A DNA stretch of 64,000 nucleotides from Streptomyces sp. LUP30. GTDB lineage: Bacteria > Actinomycetota > Actinomycetes > Streptomycetales > Streptomycetaceae. A program made the translations under genes and the position numbers. Position 1 is the stretch's first letter. Each line of letters opens with the position of its first letter. Shown one piece after another: positions 1-8,690 of the stretch. The stretch covers positions 7,182-71,181 of the forward strand of contig NZ_MJAJ01000001.1 of assembly GCF_001746365.1 (NCBI RefSeq). Direction: 5' to 3'. Below the pieces are notes generated by a model, which worked only from the letters and a program-made list of their open reading frames with translations, searched no databases and was not told the origin of the DNA.

Positions 1-220
1 CACCGACGACGGACGCTTTAGGCGCCTCACCGTCCACCTCCCCCCGGCGTACGCACAACGCCTCTTCGACGCCCGCAACACCGGAGCCGGCGACCAGCAG
101 ATGCGCGGCATCATCGCCGAGGGCTTCAAAGACGTGTACTTCCAAGACGGCGGAAACCGCGCCCAAGGACTCACCGACGTCACCCTCAACGACATCGACT
201 ACCTCGACCTCGACTACTGA
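1..220 (+). CDS. tpg: Telomere terminal protein Tpg, 3' end only (cut by window edge)
   Basis: The first 72 codons visible are the C-terminal part of a Tpg-family protein, which attaches covalently to the 3' recessed telomere ends of linear Streptomyces replicons. The reading frame starts at base 2 and ends with TGA at 218-220. It runs through TDDGRFRRLTVHLPP, YFQDGG and a final NDIDYLDLDY, all typical of the Tpg C-terminus. It is close to identical, at both DNA and protein level, to the complete copy at 35268-35825. The N-terminal helix-turn-helix half lies outside the window, so intactness cannot be judged. Confidence 0.85.
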   Translation, partial: TDDGRFRRLTVHLPPAYAQRLFDARNTGAGDQQMRGIIAEGFKDVYFQDGGNRAQGLTDVTLNDIDYLDLDY

Positions 221-298
221 ACCTCCATCAGACGGCAGACCCGGCCGGGCACACCGGTGTGCCGAAGCGCGATAGGTGTCACCGAGGCAGGCGTGTTG

Positions 299-718
299 TC
301 ACTCGGGGGCTTCGGTCGGCTCCTGCAGGGGGATGGGCCGGAGTCCGCCTGCGCAGGCCAGCACTTCCGTCGCTGAAGAGTTCAGGAAGATCGTGAACAC
401 GGACGATCTGTCCACGGAGTCGATGTGACCGGTACGCACACGCTCTTCCCCGGCCTGCCGGAGGATGTCCACAGAGGCGGCAAGGCCCTCAATCGTGTGG
501 CCGCGCCGAGCCGCCGTGCGCACTCGAATCGCGAACACACCCGCGTGCCGGTTGGCGGGGACCAGACCGTCCCAGACATCGAAGGCGCCACCGGCAATCA
601 AGGCGTCACGGGCAGGTCCGCATGCCGGGGTCTGTTCGCGAAGCATGGCGATGAGTTCCTCGCGAGGCAGGCTGCGCGCCGGTACCCGTACAACCCACTC
701 ATCGACCTCATGTGACAA
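299..718 (-). CDS. Hypothetical protein, 139 aa
   Basis: An open frame of 139 codons read from a TTG start, preceded at 8 bases by a GAGAGG ribosome-binding site, which is why this start was chosen. The protein is soluble, begins MSHEVDEWVVRVPA and has no signal peptide or membrane segment. I do not recognise the family. The DNA shows the expected G/C bias at third positions in this frame, which supports real coding. It lies tail-to-tail with tpg and downstream of the CoiA-like gene on the same strand, separated by about 100 bases, so co-transcription is possible. Confidence 0.5.
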   Translation of the reverse strand: MSHEVDEWVVRVPARSLPREELIAMLREQTPACGPARDALIAGGAFDVWDGLVPANRHAGVFAIRVRTAARRGHTIEGLAASVDILRQAGEERVRTGHIDSVDRSSVFTIFLNSSATEVLACAGGLRPIPLQEPTEAPE

Positions 719-817
719 CTGCAGTGCCTCTCTGGTGACAGTCCCACTGCTTCGATCTGCTCCCTTCGCAGGCTATCCGGTGCCGACGGTGACAACTACA
801 GAGCTTCGGCACAGCTC

Positions 818-1996
818 TCAGCTGTCGGTGTTGCTGTTGAACGCCTCGGCACAGACCTTGTGGGAGGGCTCGCCTTGGTCGTCGAGCAGGTTGGTGGTTC
901 GACGACAGTGCCTGCAAAGCTGAGGTTCGAAGGACCAGTGCTCGGCCGAGCGCCAGTCCAGGACCTGTGCCGTGTCAGCGATTGACGCCTGCCAGGTGCT
1001 TTGGTCAGACACAGGCTGGCCCGCAGCGGCGCGGCGGGGACGGCACGTCGGCGGTCGCCTGCTCGCACCGGATGGTTGGGCACCGTCCTTTGGTCCGGGC
1101 GGAAGGGAACTGTTGCCGTTGGTGAGGTCGTTGAGCCGGTCGCTGTCGGCTCGGGTGACCCAGAAGCGGCGGGTGCGGGAGCCGGTGTTGTGCTGGACGG
1201 GCACGACGAGATTGGCGGCTGTCTGACGGACGAGGTCGTCGAAGAGGATGTCTCGCGGCTTGGGCGTGACGTGCACCTTGCCGCACCGGTGGGAGGTGTC
1301 GGGGCAGCGGTAGAGGGCACGGGTGTCGCAGCGCCAGAAATCCAGGGCACGGAAGCCGGAGACGACGCGCAGGTCGCCGGTCTTGGCGATGACGCGGGCG
1401 GGCAGGCGGTCGCTGCGCGTCCAGTGGGTGTCGTGGCGGTCGGCGTAGTCGGCGCGGTCGGTGTGCCAGGCGGGGGTGATGCCGTGGCGAGCGGCGTGGG
1501 AGGCGCGCGCACGGACGCTGCGCGGCCCGTGGGCTCCTGCCGAGGACAACTGCACTTCCCAGCCGATACGCAGGCCGTCTTCCCCGCACACAAGGGTGTC
1601 GGTCTGTATCCAGTTGCGCCGTCCGGTACGGGTGCGGACCTCGCAGTCGGCGCGGAACCCGCCGCTCTCGGCGGCTCGCACGATTCGCTCCTGGTAGGCC
1701 CGGTGTTCCGGGGTCATGAGAGGGACGTGACGTTGTTCGTCCTCGGCGCGTTCGTGGACTGCTTCGCGCCGGCCGTCGGCGCGCTGACGCAGGTACATCC
1801 AGGCGGTGACGCCGGCCTCCTGGCAGATGCCCCCGCACTGCAGGTCGCGGGCGCTGACGGGAACGTCCCGTGCGGCGTAGAGGCGGTCGGTGTCGTAGAC
1901 GATGCTCCACAGGTTCGGCAGGTTCGGATGACCAAGGTCCTCAAGCGTCAGATCGAGATGGATACCGAGCTTGGTGTGCCAGACCAGATTCGCCAC
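818..1996 (-). CDS. CoiA-like protein (PD-(D/E)XK nuclease fold) with C-terminal zinc motif
   Basis: A 392-aa protein read from GTG with a purine-rich GGGGAGG site four bases upstream. The middle contains RTGRRNWIQTD followed by GWEVQLSSAG. This E-V-Q-x-S pattern after a conserved aspartate is the core of the CoiA-like nuclease domain of competence proteins, a PD-(D/E)XK fold. The C-terminus carries CRHCRR and a later HKVC, a probable zinc-binding element. Streptomyces genomes often carry such CoiA-like genes of unknown role; they are not known to be naturally transformable, so a DNA-processing or mobile-element function is inferred only. Several long open frames on the opposite strand across this gene are composition artefacts. 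Confidence 0.6.
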   Translation of the reverse strand: MANLVWHTKLGIHLDLTLEDLGHPNLPNLWSIVYDTDRLYAARDVPVSARDLQCGGICQEAGVTAWMYLRQRADGRREAVHERAEDEQRHVPLMTPEHRAYQERIVRAAESGGFRADCEVRTRTGRRNWIQTDTLVCGEDGLRIGWEVQLSSAGAHGPRSVRARASHAARHGITPAWHTDRADYADRHDTHWTRSDRLPARVIAKTGDLRVVSGFRALDFWRCDTRALYRCPDTSHRCGKVHVTPKPRDILFDDLVRQTAANLVVPVQHNTGSRTRRFWVTRADSDRLNDLTNGNSSLPPGPKDGAQPSGASRRPPTCRPRRAAAGQPVSDQSTWQASIADTAQVLDWRSAEHWSFEPQLCRHCRRTTNLLDDQGEPSHKVCAEAFNSNTDS

Positions 1997-2539
1997 GTGC
2001 CCTCCCCCTCAAAGGCCATGCCCGCTTTTCACGGTAAGGCCGGTCACTGACAATCCGGCAGAGCGCGTGCACGGTGAGGCCGTGCACAGGCAGTGTTCGG
2101 TGGCCGGTCGCGTCCGAGACCGCAACCGCCGCCCCAGGGTGATGAGTTGGCTCTGCGGAAGCGGTGAGCGAAGGGTGACGCGATGGACGCTGTCTTGAAG
2201 GTGGCGCCGTAGCGGGCGAGGCGACGTGGTCCTTTCTGCACCGGGTGAGGCCGCCTACCAGTTGCAGGCCGCCGATCTGACCGGTGGTGGCGGTGGGTGA
2301 ACTCCGGGCAACGCAGTCGCGGAGTGCGCCCGGCCAGCAAGGTGGTGGCACGTCCTTGCCCTGCTCGTGCCTCAAAGGCCCCCGGGGCGCTGGCGCGGCC
2401 ACCGTGAACTCCTCGACGGCATCGCGTTCACGAAGGGGGCAGCTCTCCACAGCCGTCCCTGGGGATCTAGTTGCTTGAGCTGCTGGGCATCCGTTGCGAA
2501 AGGACCCGCCCGGGACGGCGGACACGAGACCGTAGTGAA
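1997..2539. other. Intergenic stretch, no convincing gene
   Basis: About 540 bases between the CoiA-like gene and tniQ. Open frames exist on both strands but none has a convincing start, ribosome-binding site or recognisable sequence. The only clear structure is a small hairpin at 2067-2087, with 8-base GTGCACGG/CCGTGCAC arms and a 5-base loop, on the upstream side of the CoiA-like gene. One Tn7-like element end could lie here, but no terminal repeat array was recognised by eye. Confidence 0.5.
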
Positions 2540-3933
2540 GTGACCCATCACCCCGGACTCCTACGAACCGCTCCCCTGCAGGGAGAGACAACCTCGTCGC
2601 TGATCTGCCGCATCGCAGGCCGCTACGGGATGGAAGCGAGGGTGTTGCGGCGTCCTGGCAGTGGCGCAACTACCCGCCGGGGCACGACGGCGGGGGCGCG
2701 CGGGCCGACGCCGAGGTGCTGCTGAACGCAGCCGGACGGCAGCACCTGGCAGCCCTGTGCGGCGTCGAGGAAGACGTCCTGGCGCGGGCGTTGCCGTCCT
2801 GGGGCCAGGAGGACGCCAAGCTGTCGGCCGGAAAGAACGCGGTGCCGGCGGCGGCGTGGCGGACCGGCGGCGCGATCGCCGGTCCGGTCGCCTTCGGCTG
2901 CCGCCTGTGCGCGGCCCGGCGCACAGGGACAGCCGTGCGGGTGGTCCGGTACGCGCCGCGCTGGGAACGGGCGTGCGTCCGGCACGAGCGGTGGCTCCTG
3001 GACGCGGACGCCAACCAGCCCCTGGAGCACCTCGACCTGCGCGGCGTGCCGGAAGTGGCCGCGGCACAGCGGCGGTGGACCGGGGTGGCGCGGCGCGCGG
3101 TACGGGCCGGAGTAGAACCGGAGAGGGTGTTCGCGCTGGCGCACGCGGTGGTGGCCCGGTGGTGGGGGCAGGCCCTTACCTGGGAGCGGGAGACCATCTG
3201 GCCGCGGCGGCTGCACCAGGTCGCGGGCGGCAACGCCGGGACGGAGCTGGAGCGGTGGCGGATCGTGGGGCGGGACGCGGTCGTCTTCCCCGAGGTGGTG
3301 GCCGTCGCCGACGCGCTGCTGGACCCCACCATGGCCGAGCTGGCATGGCGCGCAAGTGGGGGGTTGCGGCCTCAGATGCGGGGCGGGGACGATCCGTTCT
3401 GCCACCGTCTGGGCGAGCGGGTGGACCGGGACTGGCTGGGTCCGCTGGCCGCGACCGACTACGGCGGCCCGCTGACCTCCTGGAGGGGCGCCGTCATCCG
3501 CATCCGCCGCGGCGCCGGCGGACCCCCCGGATACGACAACGACCCCTGGTGGCTGCGCCAGGAACACCAGCCCGCCACTATGGCCGGACAGCTGCGAGTA
3601 CTGGGCAAGGAGAAGAAGGCGCCAGGCTCCGGGAGGATGTGGCGCGCGGCCGTGCCCGCCGAACAGCGCACCCTGATCACCCGGACCATCGAGAGCGCCG
3701 AGGAACAGCTCCTCCAGCTACGCGGAGCACAGACCGGACCCGCCGCCGACGTCGCCCAGCAGCTCCTGCGCAACCTCCGCCACAGCGCCGCCCTGATCGA
3801 CAACGCCTGGAAACGGACCGTCCTGGCCGCGGCGAACGCCGGGATACCCCTGGAAGAGGTCGCCCAGTGGGCGGACATGTCCCCCGACGCCTTGATGAAC
3901 ATGCTGACGACCGGCCAGGAACACAAAGGCTGA
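2540..3933 (+). pseudogene. tniQ: TniQ-family transposition target-selector, frameshifted
   Basis: TniQ/TnsD proteins choose the target site for Tn7-like transposition. The N-terminal part, from a GTG at 2540, reads PLQGETTSSLICRIAGRYG, the usual TniQ opening. It then leaves frame at about 2635-2655. The rest continues in another frame with SWQWRNYPPG, DAEVLLNAAGRQ and a zinc-binding element: CRLC codons near 2899-2910 and C..H near 2974-2985. The second frame runs uninterrupted to the stop at 3933, so one single-base indel separates the halves. Translation from an internal start at 2716 would give a 405-aa protein lacking the first domain segment. It sits 5' of tnsA in the same orientation; in related modules tniQ usually follows tnsC. 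Confidence 0.75.
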
Positions 3934-4062
3934 AGGACCGCCCGGCAGCGCGGAGCAGCCGTCAGAGAGGGCTCGTCAACCGTTAGCGCACGCGGTATCC
4001 GTTCGTGGCGGGAATCCTCAAAACCACGTGTCCGCAGGGCGGATACGGCTTGGCTGAAGCAG

Positions 4063-4872
4063 GTGATCAACGCAGATACATCTGGGCCGGGGAGCCGGGC
4101 AGGGCGGGTGGCGGCCGGTCGCCCTACCGGATTCGAGGCGGTCTTTCTCGACCCCGTCGGGCAGGTGGTCCAGCAGCGGTGGGCGGACGCCACCCTCGCG
4201 GTCGCGTTCGAGGGCCTGGCGCCGGTGTCCGCGTTCCCGGTGATCCCGGGGCGGCGGTGGGGGCCGGGCCTGTGGTGGTCGGCCACGACCGGGAAACATG
4301 TCTCCGCAGGATCGAACGCGATGCGCACCCAGCTGATCGTCCTCGACCGCGATCCGCGCGTGACCGCCTTGGCGGGGCGGCCGGTACGGCTGCTGTGGCG
4401 CAACCCCCGCGGGCAGGTCCGTTCCTGGGTGCCGCAGCTCTTCGCCCGCTACAGCGACGGCACCGCCCTGCTCGCCGACTGCCCCAGCCACGCGGGTGCC
4501 GGCGGCGAACGCGCGATGAAGGCCGCCGAGGCGGTGGCACAGGCCTGCGCGCACGTCGGCTGGACCTACCGGCGCCTGGCACCGCTCGACGACGTCCTGG
4601 CCGCCAACCTGAAATGGCTGGCCGGCTACCGCCATCCCCGCAACGCCGGCCGCCCCGGCCTGACGCCCGCGGTCCTCAAGGCATTCGCACAGCCGCGGCC
4701 ACTGATCGAAGGCGCCGAAGCCGTCGGCGACCCGATCGAGGTCCTCCCCGCCGTCTTCCACGCCCTGTGGCACAGACAGCTGACAACCCGCCTGGATACA
4801 CCGCTGCACGAACGCGTCCTCGTCGGCCCGCGGGGCTGGAGCGCCCCAGGCAAGACGGGAGGTGCCGGGTGA
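4063..4872 (+). CDS. tnsA: TnsA-like heteromeric transposase endonuclease subunit
   Basis: A 269-aa protein from GTG whose place directly before an overlapping tnsB, together with a WRNPRGQVRSWVPQLFARY region followed by a DG turn and an LLADC strand, marks it as the TnsA-like subunit of Streptomyces Tn7-like elements. TnsA cuts the 5' strand at transposon ends in complex with TnsB. In classical TnsA the corresponding strand carries TPD; here it reads VPQ (about residues 123-125), and no lysine is seen after it. Catalysis by the usual metal site is therefore doubtful. Whether this replacement is family-wide in Streptomyces I cannot check. The stop overlaps the next start by four bases, indicating translational coupling. 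Confidence 0.7.
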   Translation: MINADTSGPGSRAGRVAAGRPTGFEAVFLDPVGQVVQQRWADATLAVAFEGLAPVSAFPVIPGRRWGPGLWWSATTGKHVSAGSNAMRTQLIVLDRDPRVTALAGRPVRLLWRNPRGQVRSWVPQLFARYSDGTALLADCPSHAGAGGERAMKAAEAVAQACAHVGWTYRRLAPLDDVLAANLKWLAGYRHPRNAGRPGLTPAVLKAFAQPRPLIEGAEAVGDPIEVLPAVFHALWHRQLTTRLDTPLHERVLVGPRGWSAPGKTGGAG

Positions 4873-6971
4873 CCGCGCGGCGCAATGCCCGGCCGGCCGT
4901 GAAGGTCGGAGCTCACGTCCGGTTCCGCGGCGTGAAGTGGCAGGTGGTCGCCCTGTCCGGGCAGGACATCCACCTCCTCGGCCCGGACAGCGGCGGTGAG
5001 ACCGTACTCGCCGGGCACCTGTTCGCCGACCCCGGCTTCACCGTCATCGGGGCCGACGTGCCCCAGGCGGCCCCGCAGTGGGGGCTGTTCGAGACCGCCC
5101 CCGCCGCGGCGCGCGAGAAAGCACTGGCCTGGCAGCGGCATGTGAGAGAGGTTGAATGCGGCCTTGCCGGCGGACCCGGCAGCGAAGGAACCGTGCGACC
5201 GCAGTACGACCCCGAAGCACACACGCTGGCCGAGCGGGAGCAGGCCAAGGCTAAGGAGCTGACCGCGCTCGGCTTCGGCCGCGTCTCGCGCACCACGGTG
5301 CAGCGCATGCGCCTGGCCTACCGCAAACAAGGTCTGTGGGGGCTTCTCGACCACCGCAGCACCCGTGCCCCCAGTCCCAACGGGCGGGCCGACGAACGGG
5401 TCGTCGCCGCCGTCCGCGAGGCGCTGCGCCGTCGGCGCGGCCGCTCCAGGGGCACCATCAACGGCCTCTTCCCGCTGATCAACCAGATTCTCGAGGACCG
5501 GCACGGCCCCGGTACGGTACCCGCGCCGTCCCAGGCCACGCTGTACCGGCTCGTCACCACCCTCGCCCGCCCCGGCGAACTGCCCAGCGGCCCCGTCCGG
5601 CAGACCCCCGCGAGCTTCGACGGGCGCGCCTTCACCCCCACCACCGCGCTGCGGCCCGGCGAACAGGTCCAGGTCGACACCACCCGCCTGGACGTCCTCG
5701 CCCTCTTCGACGACGGCCGCCTCGCCCGCCCCGAACTCACCATCGCCATCGACGTCGCCACCCGCGCCATCCTCGCCGCCGTCCTGTGCCCCAGCGCGAC
5801 CAAAGCCGTCGACGCGGCCCTGCTGCTCGCGGAGATGGCCGTCCCGCACCCCGCCCGCCCCACCTGGCCGAACATCCTGCGCATGGACCACGCTCCCGCG
5901 CTCCCCCACCAGCGGCTGACCACCCTTGACACCCGCCTGGCGGAGGCGGCGGCTAGGCCGGTCGCCCTGCCCGAGACGATCGTCGTCGACCGCGGCAAAG
6001 TCTTCGTCTCCCGCGCATTCACCGCCGCCTGCGAAACCCTCGGCATCAGCGTCCAGCCCGCCCCGCCGTTCGCCCCCACCGCCAAAGGCATCGTCGAGCG
6101 CGCCTTCGGCACCATCAACCACCTGTTCTGCCAGCACCTGCCCGGCTACACCGGATCCGACGTCACCCGCCGCGGCCCCGACACCGAACAAGAAGCCTGC
6201 TACAGCGTCCCCCACCTGCAAGACCTCCTCGACGAATGGCTGGTGCACTACCACCACCGCCCCCACGAAGGCCTCCGTCACCCGATGATGCCCCGCAAAG
6301 CCCTCACCCCGAACCAGATGTGGGCCGCACTCGTCGCCGTCGCCGGACACGTGCCCGTCCCGCTGACCGGCCACGACTACCTCGAACTGCTGCCCGTGCG
6401 CTGGCAGGCCATCACCGCCTCCGGCATCCGCATCCACCACCGCACCTACGACGCGGACCTCCTCGCCCCCTACCGCGGCCAGCCCTCCTCCCACACCGGC
6501 CGCAACGGGAAATGGGAGATCCACTACAACCCCCACGACGTCCGCCAGATCTGGATCCGCCTGTCCGACGGTCTACTGACCGAGATCCCGTGGATCCACC
6601 GCAACCACGTCCACCAGCCGTTCAACGACCACACCTGGCAGCACATCAGGACCCTCACCCTGCACAACCACCACGACGCCGAGCAGCACGAAGCCGACCT
6701 CGCCGACGCCCTCGACCAACTCATGCGCCGCGTCCACAGCGGCCACGCAACCAAAACCGAACAAGCCCTCCTGGCCCGCACCGCCACAGTCCCGCTCCCT
6801 GCAGCCCGCCATCCGGAAAACGCCACCGGCCCAAGCGCCGACCGGCCGGCACAGCAGGACGAGGACGACAGCATCGACGACCTCGACGACCTCCCCGACG
6901 ACGACACCCACCCCGCCGCGGCCACCGGGTTCGGGCTCTACGACGCACACGAGGAAGCCGACAAATGGTGA
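4869..6971 (+). CDS. tnsB: TnsB-like transposase (DDE/rve integrase core, Mu C-terminal type)
   Basis: A 700-aa transposase starting at a GTG that overlaps the tnsA stop (GTGA). An N-terminal DNA-binding region (residues 1-240) precedes an rve-type catalytic core. The three acidic residues are readable: D270 in VQVDTTRLDV, D374 in IVVDRGKVF and E410 in KGIVERAFG, with the usual 35-residue spacing between the last two. A Mu-type beta-barrel region follows, then a low-complexity acidic tail (DDLDDLPDDD) that probably contacts TnsC. TnsB joins the 3' transposon ends to target DNA. The frame is intact and all catalytic residues are present. The final ATGGTGA overlap with tnsC shows an operon. Confidence 0.9.
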   Translation: MTARRNARPAVKVGAHVRFRGVKWQVVALSGQDIHLLGPDSGGETVLAGHLFADPGFTVIGADVPQAAPQWGLFETAPAAAREKALAWQRHVREVECGLAGGPGSEGTVRPQYDPEAHTLAEREQAKAKELTALGFGRVSRTTVQRMRLAYRKQGLWGLLDHRSTRAPSPNGRADERVVAAVREALRRRRGRSRGTINGLFPLINQILEDRHGPGTVPAPSQATLYRLVTTLARPGELPSGPVRQTPASFDGRAFTPTTALRPGEQVQVDTTRLDVLALFDDGRLARPELTIAIDVATRAILAAVLCPSATKAVDAALLLAEMAVPHPARPTWPNILRMDHAPALPHQRLTTLDTRLAEAAARPVALPETIVVDRGKVFVSRAFTAACETLGISVQPAPPFAPTAKGIVERAFGTINHLFCQHLPGYTGSDVTRRGPDTEQEACYSVPHLQDLLDEWLVHYHHRPHEGLRHPMMPRKALTPNQMWAALVAVAGHVPVPLTGHDYLELLPVRWQAITASGIRIHHRTYDADLLAPYRGQPSSHTGRNGKWEIHYNPHDVRQIWIRLSDGLLTEIPWIHRNHVHQPFNDHTWQHIRTLTLHNHHDAEQHEADLADALDQLMRRVHSGHATKTEQALLARTATVPLPAARHPENATGPSADRPAQQDEDDSIDDLDDLPDDDTHPAAATGFGLYDAHEEADKW

Positions 6972-7990
6972 GCCCGCGCCCGCAGAGCGCCCACAGCCCA
7001 GCCACCGACGGCGAACACGGCGATACCGCCGAGCCCTCCTGGCCCCTGACCACCTGGCAGGGCTGGCACCGCTTCGCCACCACCGACCCGCCAGCCCCGC
7101 CCCAGCCCGGCGCCCCGGCCCGCAGCCGCGATGAGCGCCTCACCTATCACTCCGCGTTCGTCACCATCCGCACCCCCGCCATCAGCACCCTCGCCACCCA
7201 GGTCCGCACCCTGATGATCCTCGGCCGACACCAACAGGCCACCGCACGGCCCTCACTGATCGTCACCGGACCCGCCGCAGCCGGGAAGACCACCGCCCTC
7301 CTCCACGTCGGCCGTGCCTGCCACCTCGCCCACACCCGCAAAAACCCCGCACCGCCCGGGTCAGCCCACGCCGCGGTACCCGTCGCGTACGTCCTTGTCC
7401 CGCCCGGCGCCACCGCGAAAACCCTCATCACCGAATTCGCCCGCTACGTCGGCGTCCCCACCACCACCCGCATGACCCAGACCCAGATCACCGACGCCGT
7501 CTGCCACACCTACAGCCAAGCCGGTGTCCAACTCGTCCTCATCGACGAAATCCACCGCCTCAACCCCCGCACCACCACCGGCGCCCAAGCCGCCGACCTC
7601 TTGAAAGACCTCACCGAACGCCTCCGGGCGACCTTCGTCTACGCCGGCATCGACGTCACCGACACACCCCTCTTCTCCGGCACCCGCGGTGCCCAGCTCG
7701 CCGGCCGCGCCACCCTCATCACCTGCGGCCCCCTCCCCGCCCGCCACGGAACACGTGAACCCTTCCGCGACGTCATCACCCACCACAAAACCGGCACCCT
7801 CCCCCGCCACACCACCTACCTCCACCAGCGCACCGCCGGCCGCATCGGATCCCTCACCCGACTCATCCGCCAAGCCGCCATCACCGCCATCTGCGACGGC
7901 ACCGAACGCATCACCAAAACATCACTCGACACCATCCGCCTCGACCACCTCGCCGAAACCCACCACCACCCCCGCACACGAGACCGCTAA
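6965..7990 (+). CDS. tnsC: TnsC/TniB-like AAA+ ATPase of the transposition module
   Basis: A 341-aa ATPase beginning with ATG inside the last codons of tnsB. It has Walker A GPAAAGKTT at about residues 102-110, Walker B LVLIDE at about 190-195, and further AAA+ features typical of TniB/TnsC regulators. These polymerise on DNA and pass target information from TniQ to the transposase. The first 60 residues are proline-rich and probably disordered. No tniQ follows within the next kilobase; only an A/C-rich tail and an IS5-type scrap are seen. The complete tniQ that would be expected is instead upstream and frameshifted. Confidence 0.85.
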   Translation: MVSPRPQSAHSPATDGEHGDTAEPSWPLTTWQGWHRFATTDPPAPPQPGAPARSRDERLTYHSAFVTIRTPAISTLATQVRTLMILGRHQQATARPSLIVTGPAAAGKTTALLHVGRACHLAHTRKNPAPPGSAHAAVPVAYVLVPPGATAKTLITEFARYVGVPTTTRMTQTQITDAVCHTYSQAGVQLVLIDEIHRLNPRTTTGAQAADLLKDLTERLRATFVYAGIDVTDTPLFSGTRGAQLAGRATLITCGPLPARHGTREPFRDVITHHKTGTLPRHTTYLHQRTAGRIGSLTRLIRQAAITAICDGTERITKTSLDTIRLDHLAETHHHPRTRDR

Positions 7991-8204
7991 CCCCACCACC
8001 CCGCCAGCACAAACAGCCCTGACCAGCACAAACACCAGCCGAACCCTTTCACGCCAGAGCTACCTACAACGAACCACGCCACACTCAGCACACACCACAC
8101 AACCCCAGCTCATACACCCCGGACACCCGCTGGAACCACCCACCTCGCCTCTCAACAAACCAGCAACACACCAGACCAGCCGCCACCCCGCACACCAACA
8201 ACCC
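7991..8204. other. A/C-rich non-coding tail after tnsC
   Basis: Roughly 210 bases with strong strand asymmetry, rich in CACA and ACACC on the plus strand. They follow the equally C-rich tnsC coding strand. No start signal or recognisable peptide is present. This is where a downstream tniQ or one transposon end would be expected, but no clear terminal repeats can be read by eye. Confidence 0.4.
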
Positions 8205-8426
8205 CCCTCAAGCGTCACCCGGGTCTGGTCCCGGCTTCACCGGGTCGTCCTCGATGAACTCGGGGCCCGCGGCGAGCTGGACTGGTCGCGATGCGCGATT
8301 GATTCCGTCAGCCTGCGGGCCGTAAAAGGAGGCACAGGTCATTGGCCCCGCCACCCGATCCGCGCCCGCATCACCGGGCCCGGCATTGGCACGAACCCGG
8401 AGCTGATGGAACGGCTCACCGCGTAG
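8205..8426 (+). pseudogene. IS5-family transposase scrap
   Basis: The frame reads VWSRLHRVVLDELGAR followed by DWSRCAIDSVSLRAVKGG. This is the segment before and around the first catalytic aspartate of Streptomyces IS5-family transposases. The sequence then degenerates and no downstream catalytic region is found. The flanking DNA up to 8690 shows no other gene. It is a non-functional remnant, and one of several IS5-type pieces in the window. Confidence 0.65.
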
Positions 8427-8690
8427 GTCCTCGGTGGCGACACCGTGCTGGGCGACCTGGCCTGTCAGGTTCAGGACCGTTCCGACCACGTAGTGGCCCA
8501 GCTGCTCGCACAGGCCCGCGGCGGAGACGCCGGACCGAGCCCTGGCCTGACACCCGACTGCTGGCCCACACGGGCGCGCTGCTATATGGAGTCAGGCAAA
8601 AACCGGGGGGCGGGGCGCCGCCCTGCCATGTGATGATCCCTGCCGGTGCGCCGGGACTGCCGGCGCGTTACCACACCCTTGGGGGTAGCA

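Noticed and set aside
1001..2050. Plus-strand frame of 349 codons opposite the CoiA-like gene
   Set aside because: Same bias effect. The minus-strand frame has a ribosome-binding site and the CoiA motif; the plus frame has neither.
4626..6536. Long minus-strand open frame (636 codons) opposite tnsB
   Set aside because: It is a by-product of the strong third-position G/C bias of tnsA and tnsB. It has glycine/valine-rich composition, no known motif, and lies fully antisense to genes with clear catalytic residues.
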